A stretch of 64,000 nucleotides of DNA from Flavobacterium sp. M31R6 (lineage in GTDB: Bacteria; Bacteroidota; Bacteroidia; Flavobacteriales; Flavobacteriaceae), in assembly GCF_013284035.1 (NCBI RefSeq), contig NZ_CP054141.1, forward strand, positions 3,968,001 to 4,032,000, in the 5' to 3' direction. The notes under the pieces were generated by a model, which ran no database searches, was not told the origin of the DNA, and saw only the letters and a list, made by a program, of their open reading frames with translations. A program made the position numbers and the translations under genes. Positions 18,092 to 26,464 of this stretch are shown piece by piece. Position 1 is the stretch's first letter; every line of letters begins with the position of its first letter.

Positions 18092-18784
18092 ATGCGATTT
18101 TATATTTTACTTTACCTACTTATGCTTTGTGGCATTCCTACTGCACAAGCGCAACTAAAAGCAATTACAGACCAAACCGAATACCCTTTCTGGATCAATC
18201 TGCCTAATCAGGAGGTGTTGGACAAAAAAGCGCCTATCATTTTATTTCTTCACGGAAAAAGCCTGTCTGGAACCAATTTGGACCGAGTAAAACGTTACGG
18301 TGTGATTCGGGCCATCGAAAGAGGAAAAGAAATACCGGCAATAGTTATTGCGCCTCAGGTAGCTCACGGTGCTTGGGATCCAGACAAGCTCTTAAAACTT
18401 TTGGAATATGTGCAAAACAATTACAACACCGATTTATCGAGAGTTTATGTATGCGGAATGAGTTTAGGCGGATATGGTACTTTTGATTTTGCGGGCAAAT
18501 ATCCCGATAAAATCACTGCAGCAGTAGCCATTTGTGGAGGCGGAAACACAAAAGACGCCTGCAACCTGGCAACAGTTCCTTTGTGGGTTATTCACGGAAA
18601 CAAAGATTATATCGTACCATTATCTGAATCCAGAAAAATGGTCAAAGCCATACAGACTTGCAATCCCGATGCCAATCTTACTTTTACCATTGTTAAGGGC
18701 GGGAATCACGGCAGTGTAGAACGTTATTTTAGAGAAGACAAAATCTACAACTGGATGTTAAGCCAAATTAAATTTATTCCATAA
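18092..18784 (+). CDS. Secreted alpha/beta hydrolase (esterase / dienelactone hydrolase-like)
   Basis: Protein of 230 residues with a signal peptide ending near TAQAQ (residues 1-21). The fold carries a serine-hydrolase triad: Ser124 in GMSLGG, Asp172 in HGNKDYIVP, and His206 in GGNHGS. An oxyanion-hole region LFLHGKS lies at 51-57. It resembles small phospholipase/carboxylesterase or PHB-depolymerase-like enzymes that act in the periplasm or outside the cell. The substrate cannot be read from sequence. It stands alone, without a carbohydrate-utilisation locus nearby. Confidence 0.8.
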   Translation: MRFYILLYLLMLCGIPTAQAQLKAITDQTEYPFWINLPNQEVLDKKAPIILFLHGKSLSGTNLDRVKRYGVIRAIERGKEIPAIVIAPQVAHGAWDPDKLLKLLEYVQNNYNTDLSRVYVCGMSLGGYGTFDFAGKYPDKITAAVAICGGGNTKDACNLATVPLWVIHGNKDYIVPLSESRKMVKAIQTCNPDANLTFTIVKGGNHGSVERYFREDKIYNWMLSQIKFIP

Positions 18785-18809
18785 AAAAAGGCTATCTTAT
18801 TTGATAGCC
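18783..18809 (-). terminator. Terminator-like hairpin on the minus strand
   Basis: GGCTATC and GATAGCC arms with a six-base loop, followed on the minus strand by seven T. It lies just after the esterase stop; on the minus strand it could end the hisS transcript about 125 bases after the hisS stop. Confidence 0.6.
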
Positions 18810-18827
18810 AATTAACAGTCAATTTTG

Positions 18828-18930
18828 AACACGAATTGCACGAATTAACACGAACCTTGAGGTTGACTTAATTTGTGAAATTAATTCCACAAACTAATTC
18901 GTGCCAATTAGTGCAATTAGTGTCTAACTC
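18828..18930. repeat. Imperfect inverted repeat of CACGAATT units
   Basis: Left arm contains CACGAATTGCACGAATTAAC; right arm contains ACTAATTCGTGCC and ATTAGTGCAATTAGTG, roughly its reverse complement. It fills the esterase-hisS gap. Confidence 0.65.
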
Positions 18931-18934
18931 TTTA

Positions 18935-20305
18935 TTATTTTAAAATCACTTTCAGCTCTTCCAAGCTTACTTTTTTCTGTTCTCCAGAAACTAAGTCTTT
19001 TAAACTATATTGATTATCATTCATTTCTTCTTCGCCCACGATTACCGCATAAGGGATAAATCGTTTATCGGCGTGTTGGAATTGTTTGGCGACTTTGGCA
19101 TTATCAGGAAACAATTCCACTTTTATTCCCGAAGCGCGCAATTCTTTGATTGCTTTCATAGAATAGAAAGCTTCTTTCTCACCGTAGTTGATAAACAAAG
19201 CTCTTGAAGTAGATGTTACCGCTTCCGGGAACAATCCTAACTCTTCGACCACCAAATAAATTCGGTCCAATCCAAAAGAGATTCCTACTCCACTCATATT
19301 TTTTAATCCAAAGATACCGGTCAAATCATCATAACGACCACCACCACCGATGGAACCCATAGCAACGGTTTTGGGAGCAGCTACTTCAAAAATAGCGCCT
19401 GTATAATAATTCAGACCTCTTGCCAATGTCACATCCAAATCCAAACTAGCCGTTGACAATCCTAAATTGATCACATTGTCACAAATGAAACGCAGTTCTT
19501 CAACACCTTTCATCCCCTCGGCGGACGAAGAAAGTAAAATCGATAATTTTTCAATTTTCTCCGAGATTGTTCCCGTGAAATTGAATAACGGCTGTACTTT
19601 GGCAATCGCTTCTTCGGCAATTCCTTTTTCAATCATTTCTTTCTTTACGCCGTCCTCTCCTATTTTGTCCAATTTGTCCAAGGCTACTGTAAAGTCAATC
19701 AACTTATCTGATGCACCAATCACTTCGGCAATTCCGGAAAGTATTTTTCGGTTATTGATTTTTATCGTAACACCTGCTAATCCCAAAGCAGTAAAAACAG
19801 AATCGTACAATTGTACCAACTCTACTTCCTGCCAAAGTGATTTGGACCCAACCACATCGGCATCACATTGAAAAAATTCTCTGAAACGCCCTTTCTGCGG
19901 ACGATCGGCACGCCAAACAGGTTGGATTTGGTATCTTTTAAACGGAAATTCGATTTCGTTTTGGTGTTGCACCACATAACGTGCAAACGGAACAGTTAAG
20001 TCATAACGCAAGGCTTTCTCCGAAATACTTGACGTTAATCGTGTACTGTCTTTGGCTTCCAAGTGAGTCTCATTGGCCTTTGCCAAAAAATCTCCCGAGT
20101 TTAATATCTTAAAAATTAATCGGTCGCCTTCTTCTCCGTATTTCCCCATTAAGGTTTCGGAGTTTTCGAATGAAGGAGTTTCTATAGGTTGGAATCCAAA
20201 TTTCTCGAAATTGCTTTTTATGATTTGGATAATGTATTGTCTTTTTGCCACCTCAGCAGGTGAAAAATCTCTGGTTCCTTTTGGAATACTCGGTTTTGAA
20301 GCCAT
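18935..20305 (-). CDS. hisS: Histidyl-tRNA synthetase
   Basis: Class II aminoacyl-tRNA synthetase of 456 residues charging tRNA-His. Motif 2 is visible as [15 protein letters not shown], the histidine-specific blocks as [10 protein letters not shown] and GGGRYDDL, and motif 3 as [10 protein letters not shown]. The C-terminal anticodon-binding domain begins around residue 360 ([15 protein letters not shown]). The N-terminal [13 protein letters not shown] is typical. It is transcribed alone, with repeats on both sides. Confidence 0.97.
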   Translation of the reverse strand: MASKPSIPKGTRDFSPAEVAKRQYIIQIIKSNFEKFGFQPIETPSFENSETLMGKYGEEGDRLIFKILNSGDFLAKANETHLEAKDSTRLTSSISEKALRYDLTVPFARYVVQHQNEIEFPFKRYQIQPVWRADRPQKGRFREFFQCDADVVGSKSLWQEVELVQLYDSVFTALGLAGVTIKINNRKILSGIAEVIGASDKLIDFTVALDKLDKIGEDGVKKEMIEKGIAEEAIAKVQPLFNFTGTISEKIEKLSILLSSSAEGMKGVEELRFICDNVINLGLSTASLDLDVTLARGLNYYTGAIFEVAAPKTVAMGSIGGGGRYDDLTGIFGLKNMSGVGISFGLDRIYLVVEELGLFPEAVTSTSRALFINYGEKEAFYSMKAIKELRASGIKVELFPDNAKVAKQFQHADKRFIPYAVIVGEEEMNDNQYSLKDLVSGEQKKVSLEELKVILK

Positions 20306-20475
20306 TTATTTTAGATTATTAGATTTTTGGATTTATAGATCATTAGATTCAAGTAAAACTTTCTTAATCGAAAACGGAATCCTCTATATCACTCTGCAAA
20401 TATCTTACTTTTAAAATAATTCCTTTTGAAAAATTTGTGATTTAATTTTAAAGCTCTTTAACAACGAAATGTCCT

Positions 20476-20553
20476 AGCCCAGATAGAAGCGGTATCCTTT
20501 TATGCCGGGGTTCGGCATAAAAGATATAGCGGATAGCTGGAACAGCTCCTTAC
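20476..20553 (+). ncRNA. Structured intergenic element, family 1, copy B
   Basis: TAGCCCAGATAGAAGCGG, then hairpin CTTTTATGCCG-GGGTT-CGGCATAAAAG (20498-20524, perfect 11 bp), then ATATAGCGGATAGCTGGAAC. It is the clearest copy of the family. It lies in the 316-base gap between hisS and the permease; the remaining bases of that gap show no ORF or other repeat. Confidence 0.6.
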
Positions 20554-20621
20554 AACTATTTATGCTAATTTCTCAAATGGTATTTGTAACAAAAATTGTA
20601 TTTTCGTGTCAAACGACTATG

Positions 20622-21863
20622 ATGCTAAAATTATTCAAAGAAAATATCCGAATCGCTTTTGGTTCCATCCGAACTCAATTGTTGCGAACCATTTTGACGG
20701 TAATGATTATTGCCATTGGTATAACTGCCTTAGTTGGAATTCTGACCGTTGTTGCGGCGCTGGAGAATACGCTGTCCTCCGATTTTGCCTCGATGGGAGC
20801 CAATACTTTCAACATTAATCAATACGAAAACACCTCTCGAAGACGCGGTGGCGGGGAACGCGAAATCATAAATCCTATCATTTCCTATCCCGAGGCGGTG
20901 GCTTTCAAGAATAAATACAATTACCCATTGACCGAAACGTCGCTGTCATTTACCGCGACATCGACCGCCGAAGTAAAATACGAAGCCTTGAAAACGGATC
21001 CCGAAATAAATGTTTTGGGTGTTGACGAGCATTTTTTGACCAACTCGGGACTCGAAACCGATATGGGGCGAAATTTTACCAATTTTGACATTTCCAACAA
21101 TACCTATACTTGCGTGGTAGGTTCCGATTTTAAAAAAGGAATTCTGAAAGACGTAAACCCCATTGGCAAAACCCTTTCGATAAGAGGCGCTAAATTTAAA
21201 GTAATCGGCGTGCTAAAAGAAAAAGGTTCCACCTTTGGAAAGAGCCAAGATTTAAGGGTATTAATCCCAATACAAGTTGCCCGTTCCTTGTTTACGGCTC
21301 CCAATATCAACTATACTTTGAGTGTTATGGTAGGCAAAAAGGAATTATTGGACCAAGCTATTGACAACGCCAACAGCACGATGCGCAGAGTCCGAAAATT
21401 GAGCCCCATAAAAGACAATAATTTTGCCATAGTGCGAAGTGATGATTTGATTAACCGAATCCTGAGCATCACCCAATATCTTGGGCTTGCATCGTGGCTC
21501 ATCGGGATTATTACCATACTTGGGTCGTCTATCGCCTTGATGAACATTATGATTGTTTCGGTAACCGAACGTACCCGTGAAATTGGTGTCCGAAAAGCTT
21601 TGGGTGCCAAAAAAACTACTATCGCCTTTCAGTTTTTTATAGAAACTCTACTGATTGGGCAAATAGGCGGTTTGGTCGGAATTATTTTTGGAATATTAAT
21701 TGGGTTTGGTCTTTCGACCGCAATGAACTTTGTTTTTGTAATTCCGTGGGGAGCAATGATAGCGGCGTTTATCGTAAGCTTTATCGTGGCACTTGTTTCT
21801 GGTTTGTATCCTGCCATAAAATCGGCAAATCTGGATCCTATTGAGGCTCTTCGTTATGAGTAG
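20622..21863 (+). CDS. ABC transporter permease, MacB/FtsX-like
   Basis: Membrane protein of 413 residues. The first helix is LRTILTVMIIAIGITALVGILTVV, given here only as residues about 18-41; a MacB-type periplasmic domain follows (residues 50-270, with DINVLGVDEHF-like folds), then three C-terminal helices. The coupling segment VTERTREIGVRKALGAKK before helix 2 is the standard permease motif. The open frame extends upstream through a structured repeat, so ATG 20622 (or the adjacent 20619) is taken as start. No ATPase or membrane-fusion gene is adjacent, so its partner must be encoded elsewhere. Confidence 0.88.
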   Translation: MLKLFKENIRIAFGSIRTQLLRTILTVMIIAIGITALVGILTVVAALENTLSSDFASMGANTFNINQYENTSRRRGGGEREIINPIISYPEAVAFKNKYNYPLTETSLSFTATSTAEVKYEALKTDPEINVLGVDEHFLTNSGLETDMGRNFTNFDISNNTYTCVVGSDFKKGILKDVNPIGKTLSIRGAKFKVIGVLKEKGSTFGKSQDLRVLIPIQVARSLFTAPNINYTLSVMVGKKELLDQAIDNANSTMRRVRKLSPIKDNNFAIVRSDDLINRILSITQYLGLASWLIGIITILGSSIALMNIMIVSVTERTREIGVRKALGAKKTTIAFQFFIETLLIGQIGGLVGIIFGILIGFGLSTAMNFVFVIPWGAMIAAFIVSFIVALVSGLYPAIKSANLDPIEALRYE

Positions 21864-21904
21864 GTTTTTGTTTTCAGTAACAATACTTTTTAAAATAATC
21901 ATTT

Positions 21905-21945
21905 GGGCGTGACCACATTAAAAAAACTATCGCGTGGACACAAGC
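21905..21945 (+). repeat. Possible remnant of family 2 element
   Basis: GGGCGTGACCACA followed by an A-run and then GCGTGGACAC resembles the opening of the family 2 elements at 29802 and 46853, but the central hairpin and the UUCG stem are missing. Confidence 0.35.
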
Positions 21946-22004
21946 CAAAAATTTAAACATTGGTTAAATTGTTTTTAGTCATCCAATTGACCCCATTTTG
22001 ATTA

Positions 22005-22099
22005 TGCCATAGCCAACGGTTTCAACCGTTGGAGACAAAATAGGAGAAATTCAATGTCAAAAAATATATTACCCACGGTTAAAACCGCGGGCTATGGCA
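22005..22099. repeat. Twin REP-like hairpins in inverted orientation
   Basis: Outer arms TGCCATAGCC (22005-22014) and GGCTATGGCA (22090-22099) are perfect reverse complements. Each is joined to its own palindrome: CCAACGGT-TTCA-ACCGTTGG and CCCACGGTT-AAAA-CCGCGGG. Two REP units facing each other are the layout of BIME-like elements mobilised by RAYT (TnpA-REP) transposases. No transposase is in the window. Confidence 0.75.
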
Positions 22100-22143
22100 G
22101 AAATGCCGATAAAAATAGAATCTTAATAGCATAAATAAAGATG

Positions 22144-23001
22144 CTACTGACGAATTCCCAACATCATTCTGTCGTTTTCATAAATATCCTTGCGAAGTTC
22201 TATGTCTTTAAAACCCATTTCTTCAAGTAAACCAATCATTTCTTTCCCTAAATATTGATTGATTTCAAAATATAATTGTCCTGAATCCGAAAGGTTTTTT
22301 TGGGCCAATTCGGCTATTTTTCTATAAAAAATTAAGGCATCGTTATCTTCCACAAAAAGTGCCAAATGAGGTTCGTTGTCCAAAACATTTTTCTTGATTT
22401 CCTGTTTTTCCAAATTCCGCACATACGGCGGATTCGAAACAATAATATCAAACTCTTGACCTAAATCCAGCGTTTCAAGAATATTTTGGGAAATAAAAGT
22501 TACTTCCACTTCATTGCGTTCTGCATTTTTTTTGGCGGTTGCCAACGCTTTCTCTGAAACATCAATTGCAAAAACTTCTGCATTCGGGAGATTCTTAGCT
22601 AGCGAAATAGCGATACATCCGCTTCCCGTCCCAATGTCGAGAATTTTTAGACTCTTAGACCTTCCGTTTTTAAGAACATTAGAAACAATCCAATCCACCA
22701 ATTCCTCCGTCTCCGGCCTCGGAATCAAAACATTCTCATTGACTTCAAAATCCAATCCATAAAAACTCGTTTTCCCTAACAAATACTGAATCGGAATTTC
22801 CAATTTCAATTGTTCTAAAATCGAATTCCAAACTGAAATTTCCTCCTCCGAAATTTCCAAATCGGGATGTAAAGCCAAATCAATTCTTTTCAGTTGTTGC
22901 TTTTCTTCCAATATCAAATAGAAAAAACTTTCTGCTTCGCCTTCTCCATACATCGAAGTAAGCGCTTGAATAAATTGTGTTCTGTATTCTTTTATTTTCA
23001 T
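22144..23001 (-). CDS. prmC: Release factor glutamine methyltransferase
   Basis: Protein of 285 residues that methylates the GGQ glutamine of peptide-chain release factors. The SAM-binding motif is DIGTGSGCIA (122-131), the catalytic substrate-binding motif NPPY is at 190-193, and the N-terminal helical substrate domain ends with the IPRPETEELVDW block. The C-terminal strand pair is complete. It is monocistronic, with REP-like hairpins downstream. Confidence 0.95.
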   Translation of the reverse strand: MKIKEYRTQFIQALTSMYGEGEAESFFYLILEEKQQLKRIDLALHPDLEISEEEISVWNSILEQLKLEIPIQYLLGKTSFYGLDFEVNENVLIPRPETEELVDWIVSNVLKNGRSKSLKILDIGTGSGCIAISLAKNLPNAEVFAIDVSEKALATAKKNAERNEVEVTFISQNILETLDLGQEFDIIVSNPPYVRNLEKQEIKKNVLDNEPHLALFVEDNDALIFYRKIAELAQKNLSDSGQLYFEINQYLGKEMIGLLEEMGFKDIELRKDIYENDRMMLGIRQ

Positions 23002-23067
23002 TTTTTTATTTCAAATTAGAGGTGATTCCTAACTAAAGTGTTTACTACAATACTAAACAAAAAAGTA

Positions 23068-23145
23068 GCCACAGATTAAATGGATTTTCACAGATTTCTT
23101 TAGCATGATGCGCAAAAATCTGTGCAAATCTGTGTTATCAGTGGC
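23068..23145. repeat. Inverted repeat of ACAGATT units
   Basis: Begins GCCACAGATT and ends with AAATCTGTG...GTGGC; outer arms GCCAC and GTGGC and inner ACAGATT/AATCTGT pair. It lies between prmC and the GNAT gene. Confidence 0.65.
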
Positions 23146-23197
23146 AGAAAAACACAATACACATAACACAATTAAATCTTAAGCATAAAATCTAAAA

Positions 23198-23683
23198 TCA
23201 TAACTCCTTCAGCATCCAAACCGGACAACTTGTATGACCAGTGCTTCCCATTGGCGAACAGATATATTCGAAACCAACTTTTTTATACAACTTTTGGGCA
23301 TCCAACATAAAAGGCATTGTCTCCAGATAACAATTTTCGAAACCAAATTCACGGGCGCTTTGCAAACATTTTTCCATCATTTGGCTTCCAATTCCATTTC
23401 CTCGAGTTTCTGGAAGGAAATACATTTTTTGCAATTCACAATAAACGGCCGCTTCGTTTGTCAATGGTGCCACTCCTGCTCCGCCAACGATTCGGCCATC
23501 ACTTTCTACCACATAATAAACAGATCTTGGCTTATTGTATTCTTCAAACATCAAATCAAGATAGGGATCTTCATAAGCCGTTCCTACTTTGGGGATATCC
23601 AATTCGTCAAAAACATCTCTTATCAATTGAGCAACCGCTTGATTGTCTTCTTTTTGTATTTTTCTAATAATCCAATTGTCCAT
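23198..23683 (-). CDS. GNAT family N-acetyltransferase
   Basis: Protein of 161 residues with the Gcn5-type fold. The acetyl-CoA pyrophosphate-binding motif is the R-x-x-G-x-G segment TRGNGIGSQMM. The preceding strand is LQKMYFLPE, and the C-terminal strand is YKKVGFEYI. It could acetylate a small molecule, peptide or protein; the substrate is not deducible. A -7 promoter box is seen 29 bases upstream. Confidence 0.85.
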   Translation of the reverse strand: MDNWIIRKIQKEDNQAVAQLIRDVFDELDIPKVGTAYEDPYLDLMFEEYNKPRSVYYVVESDGRIVGGAGVAPLTNEAAVYCELQKMYFLPETRGNGIGSQMMEKCLQSAREFGFENCYLETMPFMLDAQKLYKKVGFEYICSPMGSTGHTSCPVWMLKEL

Positions 23684-23711
23684 ATAAATGCTCTATTATT
23701 AATTTGATGCA

Positions 23712-23719
23712 CAAAAATA
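23712..23719 (-). promoter_or_regulatory. Putative -7 box TATTTTTG for the GNAT gene
   Basis: Minus-strand TATTTTTG matches TAnnTTTG, 29 bases before the start codon. A TTG lies upstream at a spacing of about 22, longer than the usual 19. Confidence 0.5.
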
Positions 23720-23817
23720 GCCATTGTAAATGGGAAAACATCAAAAGCAATACACTCACTTCTAAAAAAATATTCATTAAAGACTGATAGTTATATTATT
23801 CAAAATTCCCTCTTATA

Positions 23818-23885
23818 AATCTGCGTAAATCTGCCAAATCTGCGTGAAAAAATTAGCATGCAGATTTGGCAGATTTAGGCAGATT
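23818..23885. repeat. Long near-perfect hairpin of AAATCTGC units
   Basis: Arms of 26 bases (23818-23843 and 23860-23885) built from AAATCTGCCAAATCTGC pair with one mismatch across a 16-base loop. It is the main content of the 305-base gap 23684-23988, which otherwise holds the two divergent promoters. Confidence 0.8.
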
Positions 23886-23976
23886 CTAAAAAATCCAAAT
23901 ATGATTAATATCTATATTTTTCAAACGAATACACTACATCTTATATGTCGAAGCAAATTCCTAATTCCAAAATTAG

Positions 23977-23984
23977 TATTTTTG
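23977..23984 (+). promoter_or_regulatory. Putative -7 box TATTTTTG for ribD
   Basis: The box ends four bases before the GTG start at 23989. Transcription starting 4-8 bases after it would give a leaderless or nearly leaderless mRNA. No consensus -33 element is visible. Confidence 0.4.
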
Positions 23985-23988
23985 CTAA

Positions 23989-25032
23989 GTGAAAATACAT
24001 GAGAAATATATAAACCGTTGCATAGCCTTGGCCAAAAACGGAATGGGAACGACCTATCCCAATCCTATGGTTGGAAGCGTCATTGTTTATGAAGGCAAAA
24101 TCATAGGCGAAGGTTGGCACAAAAAAGCAGGTGAACCCCACGCCGAAGTCAATGCAGTAAATTCGGTACAGGATAAATCGTTACTAAAAAAAGCCACTAT
24201 CTACGTGAGCTTGGAACCGTGTAGCCATTTTGGAAAAACACCACCTTGCTGCGATTTGATTATAAAAAATAAAATCCCAAATGTCGTTGTTGGAACCGTA
24301 GATCCAAATATCAAAGTCGCCGGAAATGGCATCAAAAAATTAATGGAAGCAGGTGTTCATGTCACTATTGGAATACTCGAAGATGAATGCAACGAACTCA
24401 ACAAGCGCTTTTTTACTTTTCATCAAAAGAAAAGACCTTACATAATATTGAAATGGGCCCAAAGTCAAGACGGATTTATTGCCCCGAGTGAAAAATTGGA
24501 GAAAAAACCAGTTTGGATTACCAACACCTATTCCAGACAATTGGTTCACAAATGGAGAACCGAGGAACAAGCCATTCTGGTGGGAACACAAACCGTTATT
24601 GACGACAACCCAAAACTGAATGCAAGAGATTGGCACGGAAACAATCCAGTTCGAATAATATTGGACCAAAATAATCGTATCCCAGAAGAGAATGCTGTTT
24701 TTGACAATCAAGTCAAAACAATTGTCTTTAGCAATTCTGAAAAGGCTATTTCCAAAGAAAACACTATCTTTGAAGTAATTGATTTTAAACAAAATATAGC
24801 CCAACAAATCGTTGATTCGCTTTACAAACACAACATTCAATCGGTTATAATTGAAGGTGGACTCCAAACCTTACAGACCTTTATCGATGAGAATCTTTGG
24901 GACGAAGCTAGAATTTTTGCAGGAAAAACTTTTTTGAAAAAAGGAATCAAAGCGCCTTTTATACCAAAAACAAATTCCGAAAAACACACAATTGACACCG
25001 ATGAATTTTTAATAATCAGAAACCATGATTGA
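23989..25032 (+). CDS. ribD: Riboflavin biosynthesis bifunctional deaminase/reductase
   Basis: Protein of 347 residues acting on two successive steps of riboflavin synthesis. The N-terminal deaminase half has zinc ligands H51 (HAEVNAV, with E53 as proton shuttle), C78 and C87 (EPCSHFGKTPPC). The C-terminal reductase half (from about 145) contains ILKWAQSQDGFIA and IIEGGLQTLQTF. The start is GTG, since the first conserved residues (MKIHEKYINRCIALA) begin exactly there. It overlaps the next gene by eight bases. ribH is found separately at 45.3 kb. Confidence 0.95.
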   Translation: MKIHEKYINRCIALAKNGMGTTYPNPMVGSVIVYEGKIIGEGWHKKAGEPHAEVNAVNSVQDKSLLKKATIYVSLEPCSHFGKTPPCCDLIIKNKIPNVVVGTVDPNIKVAGNGIKKLMEAGVHVTIGILEDECNELNKRFFTFHQKKRPYIILKWAQSQDGFIAPSEKLEKKPVWITNTYSRQLVHKWRTEEQAILVGTQTVIDDNPKLNARDWHGNNPVRIILDQNNRIPEENAVFDNQVKTIVFSNSEKAISKENTIFEVIDFKQNIAQQIVDSLYKHNIQSVIIEGGLQTLQTFIDENLWDEARIFAGKTFLKKGIKAPFIPKTNSEKHTIDTDEFLIIRNHD

Positions 25033-25630
25033 TGCTATTATTTTTGATTTTGGAGATGTGTTTATCAATTTAGATAAACAAGCCACTACGGATGGTTTAA
25101 AAAATCTTGGCATTTCCCAATGGAACGAAGATTTGGACCAATTGAACATACAATTTGAACTAGGCGCTATTTCGAACGAAGATTTCTTGAACGGAATTCA
25201 AAAACACACCAACAATGCTTCAATTGAAGACATTCGTGAAGCTTGGAATTCTATATTAGTAGACTTTCCATTGTATCGATTGGAATTTCTTCAAATGCTT
25301 TCCAGCAAGTATCGTTTATTTTTGTTGAGCAATACCGATGCCATTCACATCGACACTTTTGAACAAAAATCAGGAACTTCATTTTATAGTGATTTTTATC
25401 AATGTTTTGAAAAAATATATTTTTCATTTGAAATTGGAATGAGAAAGCCCAGTCCAGAAGTTTACAACTTCGTATTGGATCAAAACGGATTGCAGGCCAA
25501 GCATACTTTATTCATTGATGACAAAAAAGAAAACACAGATGCTGCATTGGCACTTGGACTTCCCGTTTGGAATTTACAAGTGGGCGAAGAAGATGTAGTC
25601 GATTTGTTTGATAAAAAAATTATACAATAG
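25025..25630 (+). CDS. HAD family hydrolase
   Basis: Protein of 201 residues of the haloacid dehalogenase superfamily. Motif I is DFGDV with nucleophile D8 and D11, motif II is LLSNTD, the motif III lysine sits in GMRKPSPEVY, and motif IV is FIDDKKENTDAA. A helical cap lies between motifs I and II, as in subfamily IA phosphatases. It overlaps ribD by eight bases, so it may be the dedicated phosphatase for the RibD product, but this is only suggested by position; many HAD enzymes are promiscuous. Confidence 0.88.
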   Translation: MIDAIIFDFGDVFINLDKQATTDGLKNLGISQWNEDLDQLNIQFELGAISNEDFLNGIQKHTNNASIEDIREAWNSILVDFPLYRLEFLQMLSSKYRLFLLSNTDAIHIDTFEQKSGTSFYSDFYQCFEKIYFSFEIGMRKPSPEVYNFVLDQNGLQAKHTLFIDDKKENTDAALALGLPVWNLQVGEEDVVDLFDKKIIQ

Positions 25631-25667
25631 CAATAGCAATTGCAATGACAATTGCAAAAATCAATTA

Positions 25668-25807
25668 CAATGGCAATTGCAAAAAATCAATGTCAATAGC
25701 AATAAAAAAAAAACAATAACCTCTTTAATATATTCAAACGCCAGTAGTTAAATTTTGATATTGAATTTTGACATTGACATTGCTATTGACATTGATTTTT
25801 GCCATTG
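25668..25807. repeat. Long imperfect inverted repeat ending at the yigZ start
   Basis: Left arm 25668-25703 and right arm 25779-25807 pair over 29 bases (core AATCAATGTCAATAGCAAT), with one bulge of about seven bases in the left arm. Simple CAATAG/CAATTG hexamer repeats extend it leftward to 25630. The right arm ends three bases before the ATG at 25811, so the stem could hide the start region in mRNA. Confidence 0.75.
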
Positions 25808-25810
25808 AAC

Positions 25811-26434
25811 ATGAAAGACACCTACAATACCATTGCATTTCCCTCTGAAGAATCCCTATTCAAGGAAAAAAGCAGCAAATTCTTCGGCTATGCTTTTCCG
25901 ATAGAGTCAGAGGAAGAGGTAAAACCCATTATAGAAATCTTAAAAAAACAACATCCGCACGCGGTTCATTACTGCTACGCCTATCAAATAGGAACTGAAA
26001 CCATTCAATACAGAGCCAATGATGATGGAGAACCAAGCAATACTGCGGGAGCTCCTATTTATGGACAAATACAATCTTTCGGACTTACAAATGTACTTGT
26101 AGTGGTAGTTCGAATTTATGGCGGAATTAAGTTAGGAGTTGGCGGATTAATTTCAGCCTACAAAACTTCGGCACAAATCACTTTGGAATCTTGTGAAATT
26201 ATCGAAAGAACGATTGACATTCCTTTTCAAATTTCATTTGACTATAAAAATATGAATAAAGTGATGCGAGTGATTAAAGAAAAAAAACTGGAGATTACTT
26301 CTCAAGAAATGGAGATAGATGAAGAAACAAATTTACCAATTGGAAAAATTGTAGTAAAAACCAGAAAAAAAAATGCCGAAATGGTATTCGACACTTTTAA
26401 TTCTTTGTTTGAAATTGACATAAAAAAACTATAA
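25811..26434 (+). CDS. YigZ/IMPACT family protein (UPF0029)
   Basis: Protein of 207 residues. The frame could begin at TTG 25799, inside the repeat arm, but ATG 25811 gives the usual N-terminus. The N-terminal YigZ domain has HYCYAYQIG, the DDGEPSNTAGAPI signature and the VVVRIYGGIKLGVGGL block. A C-terminal domain of elongation-factor-V-like fold follows from about 135. Related proteins bind ribosomes or nucleic acid; the bacterial role is uncertain. Confidence 0.88.
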   Translation: MKDTYNTIAFPSEESLFKEKSSKFFGYAFPIESEEEVKPIIEILKKQHPHAVHYCYAYQIGTETIQYRANDDGEPSNTAGAPIYGQIQSFGLTNVLVVVVRIYGGIKLGVGGLISAYKTSAQITLESCEIIERTIDIPFQISFDYKNMNKVMRVIKEKKLEITSQEMEIDEETNLPIGKIVVKTRKKNAEMVFDTFNSLFEIDIKKL

Positions 26435-26464
26435 ATTCTCATTTAAAAGAACTCATTTTGACTA

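Noticed and set aside
20502..20621. Upstream extension of the permease reading frame
   Set aside because: It runs through a structured repeat element and lacks protein-like features. The ATG at 20619/20622 gives the normal N-terminus.
25630..25703. CAATAG/CAATTG strings as a CRISPR array
   Set aside because: Units are six bases with no spacers. They form one hairpin arm.
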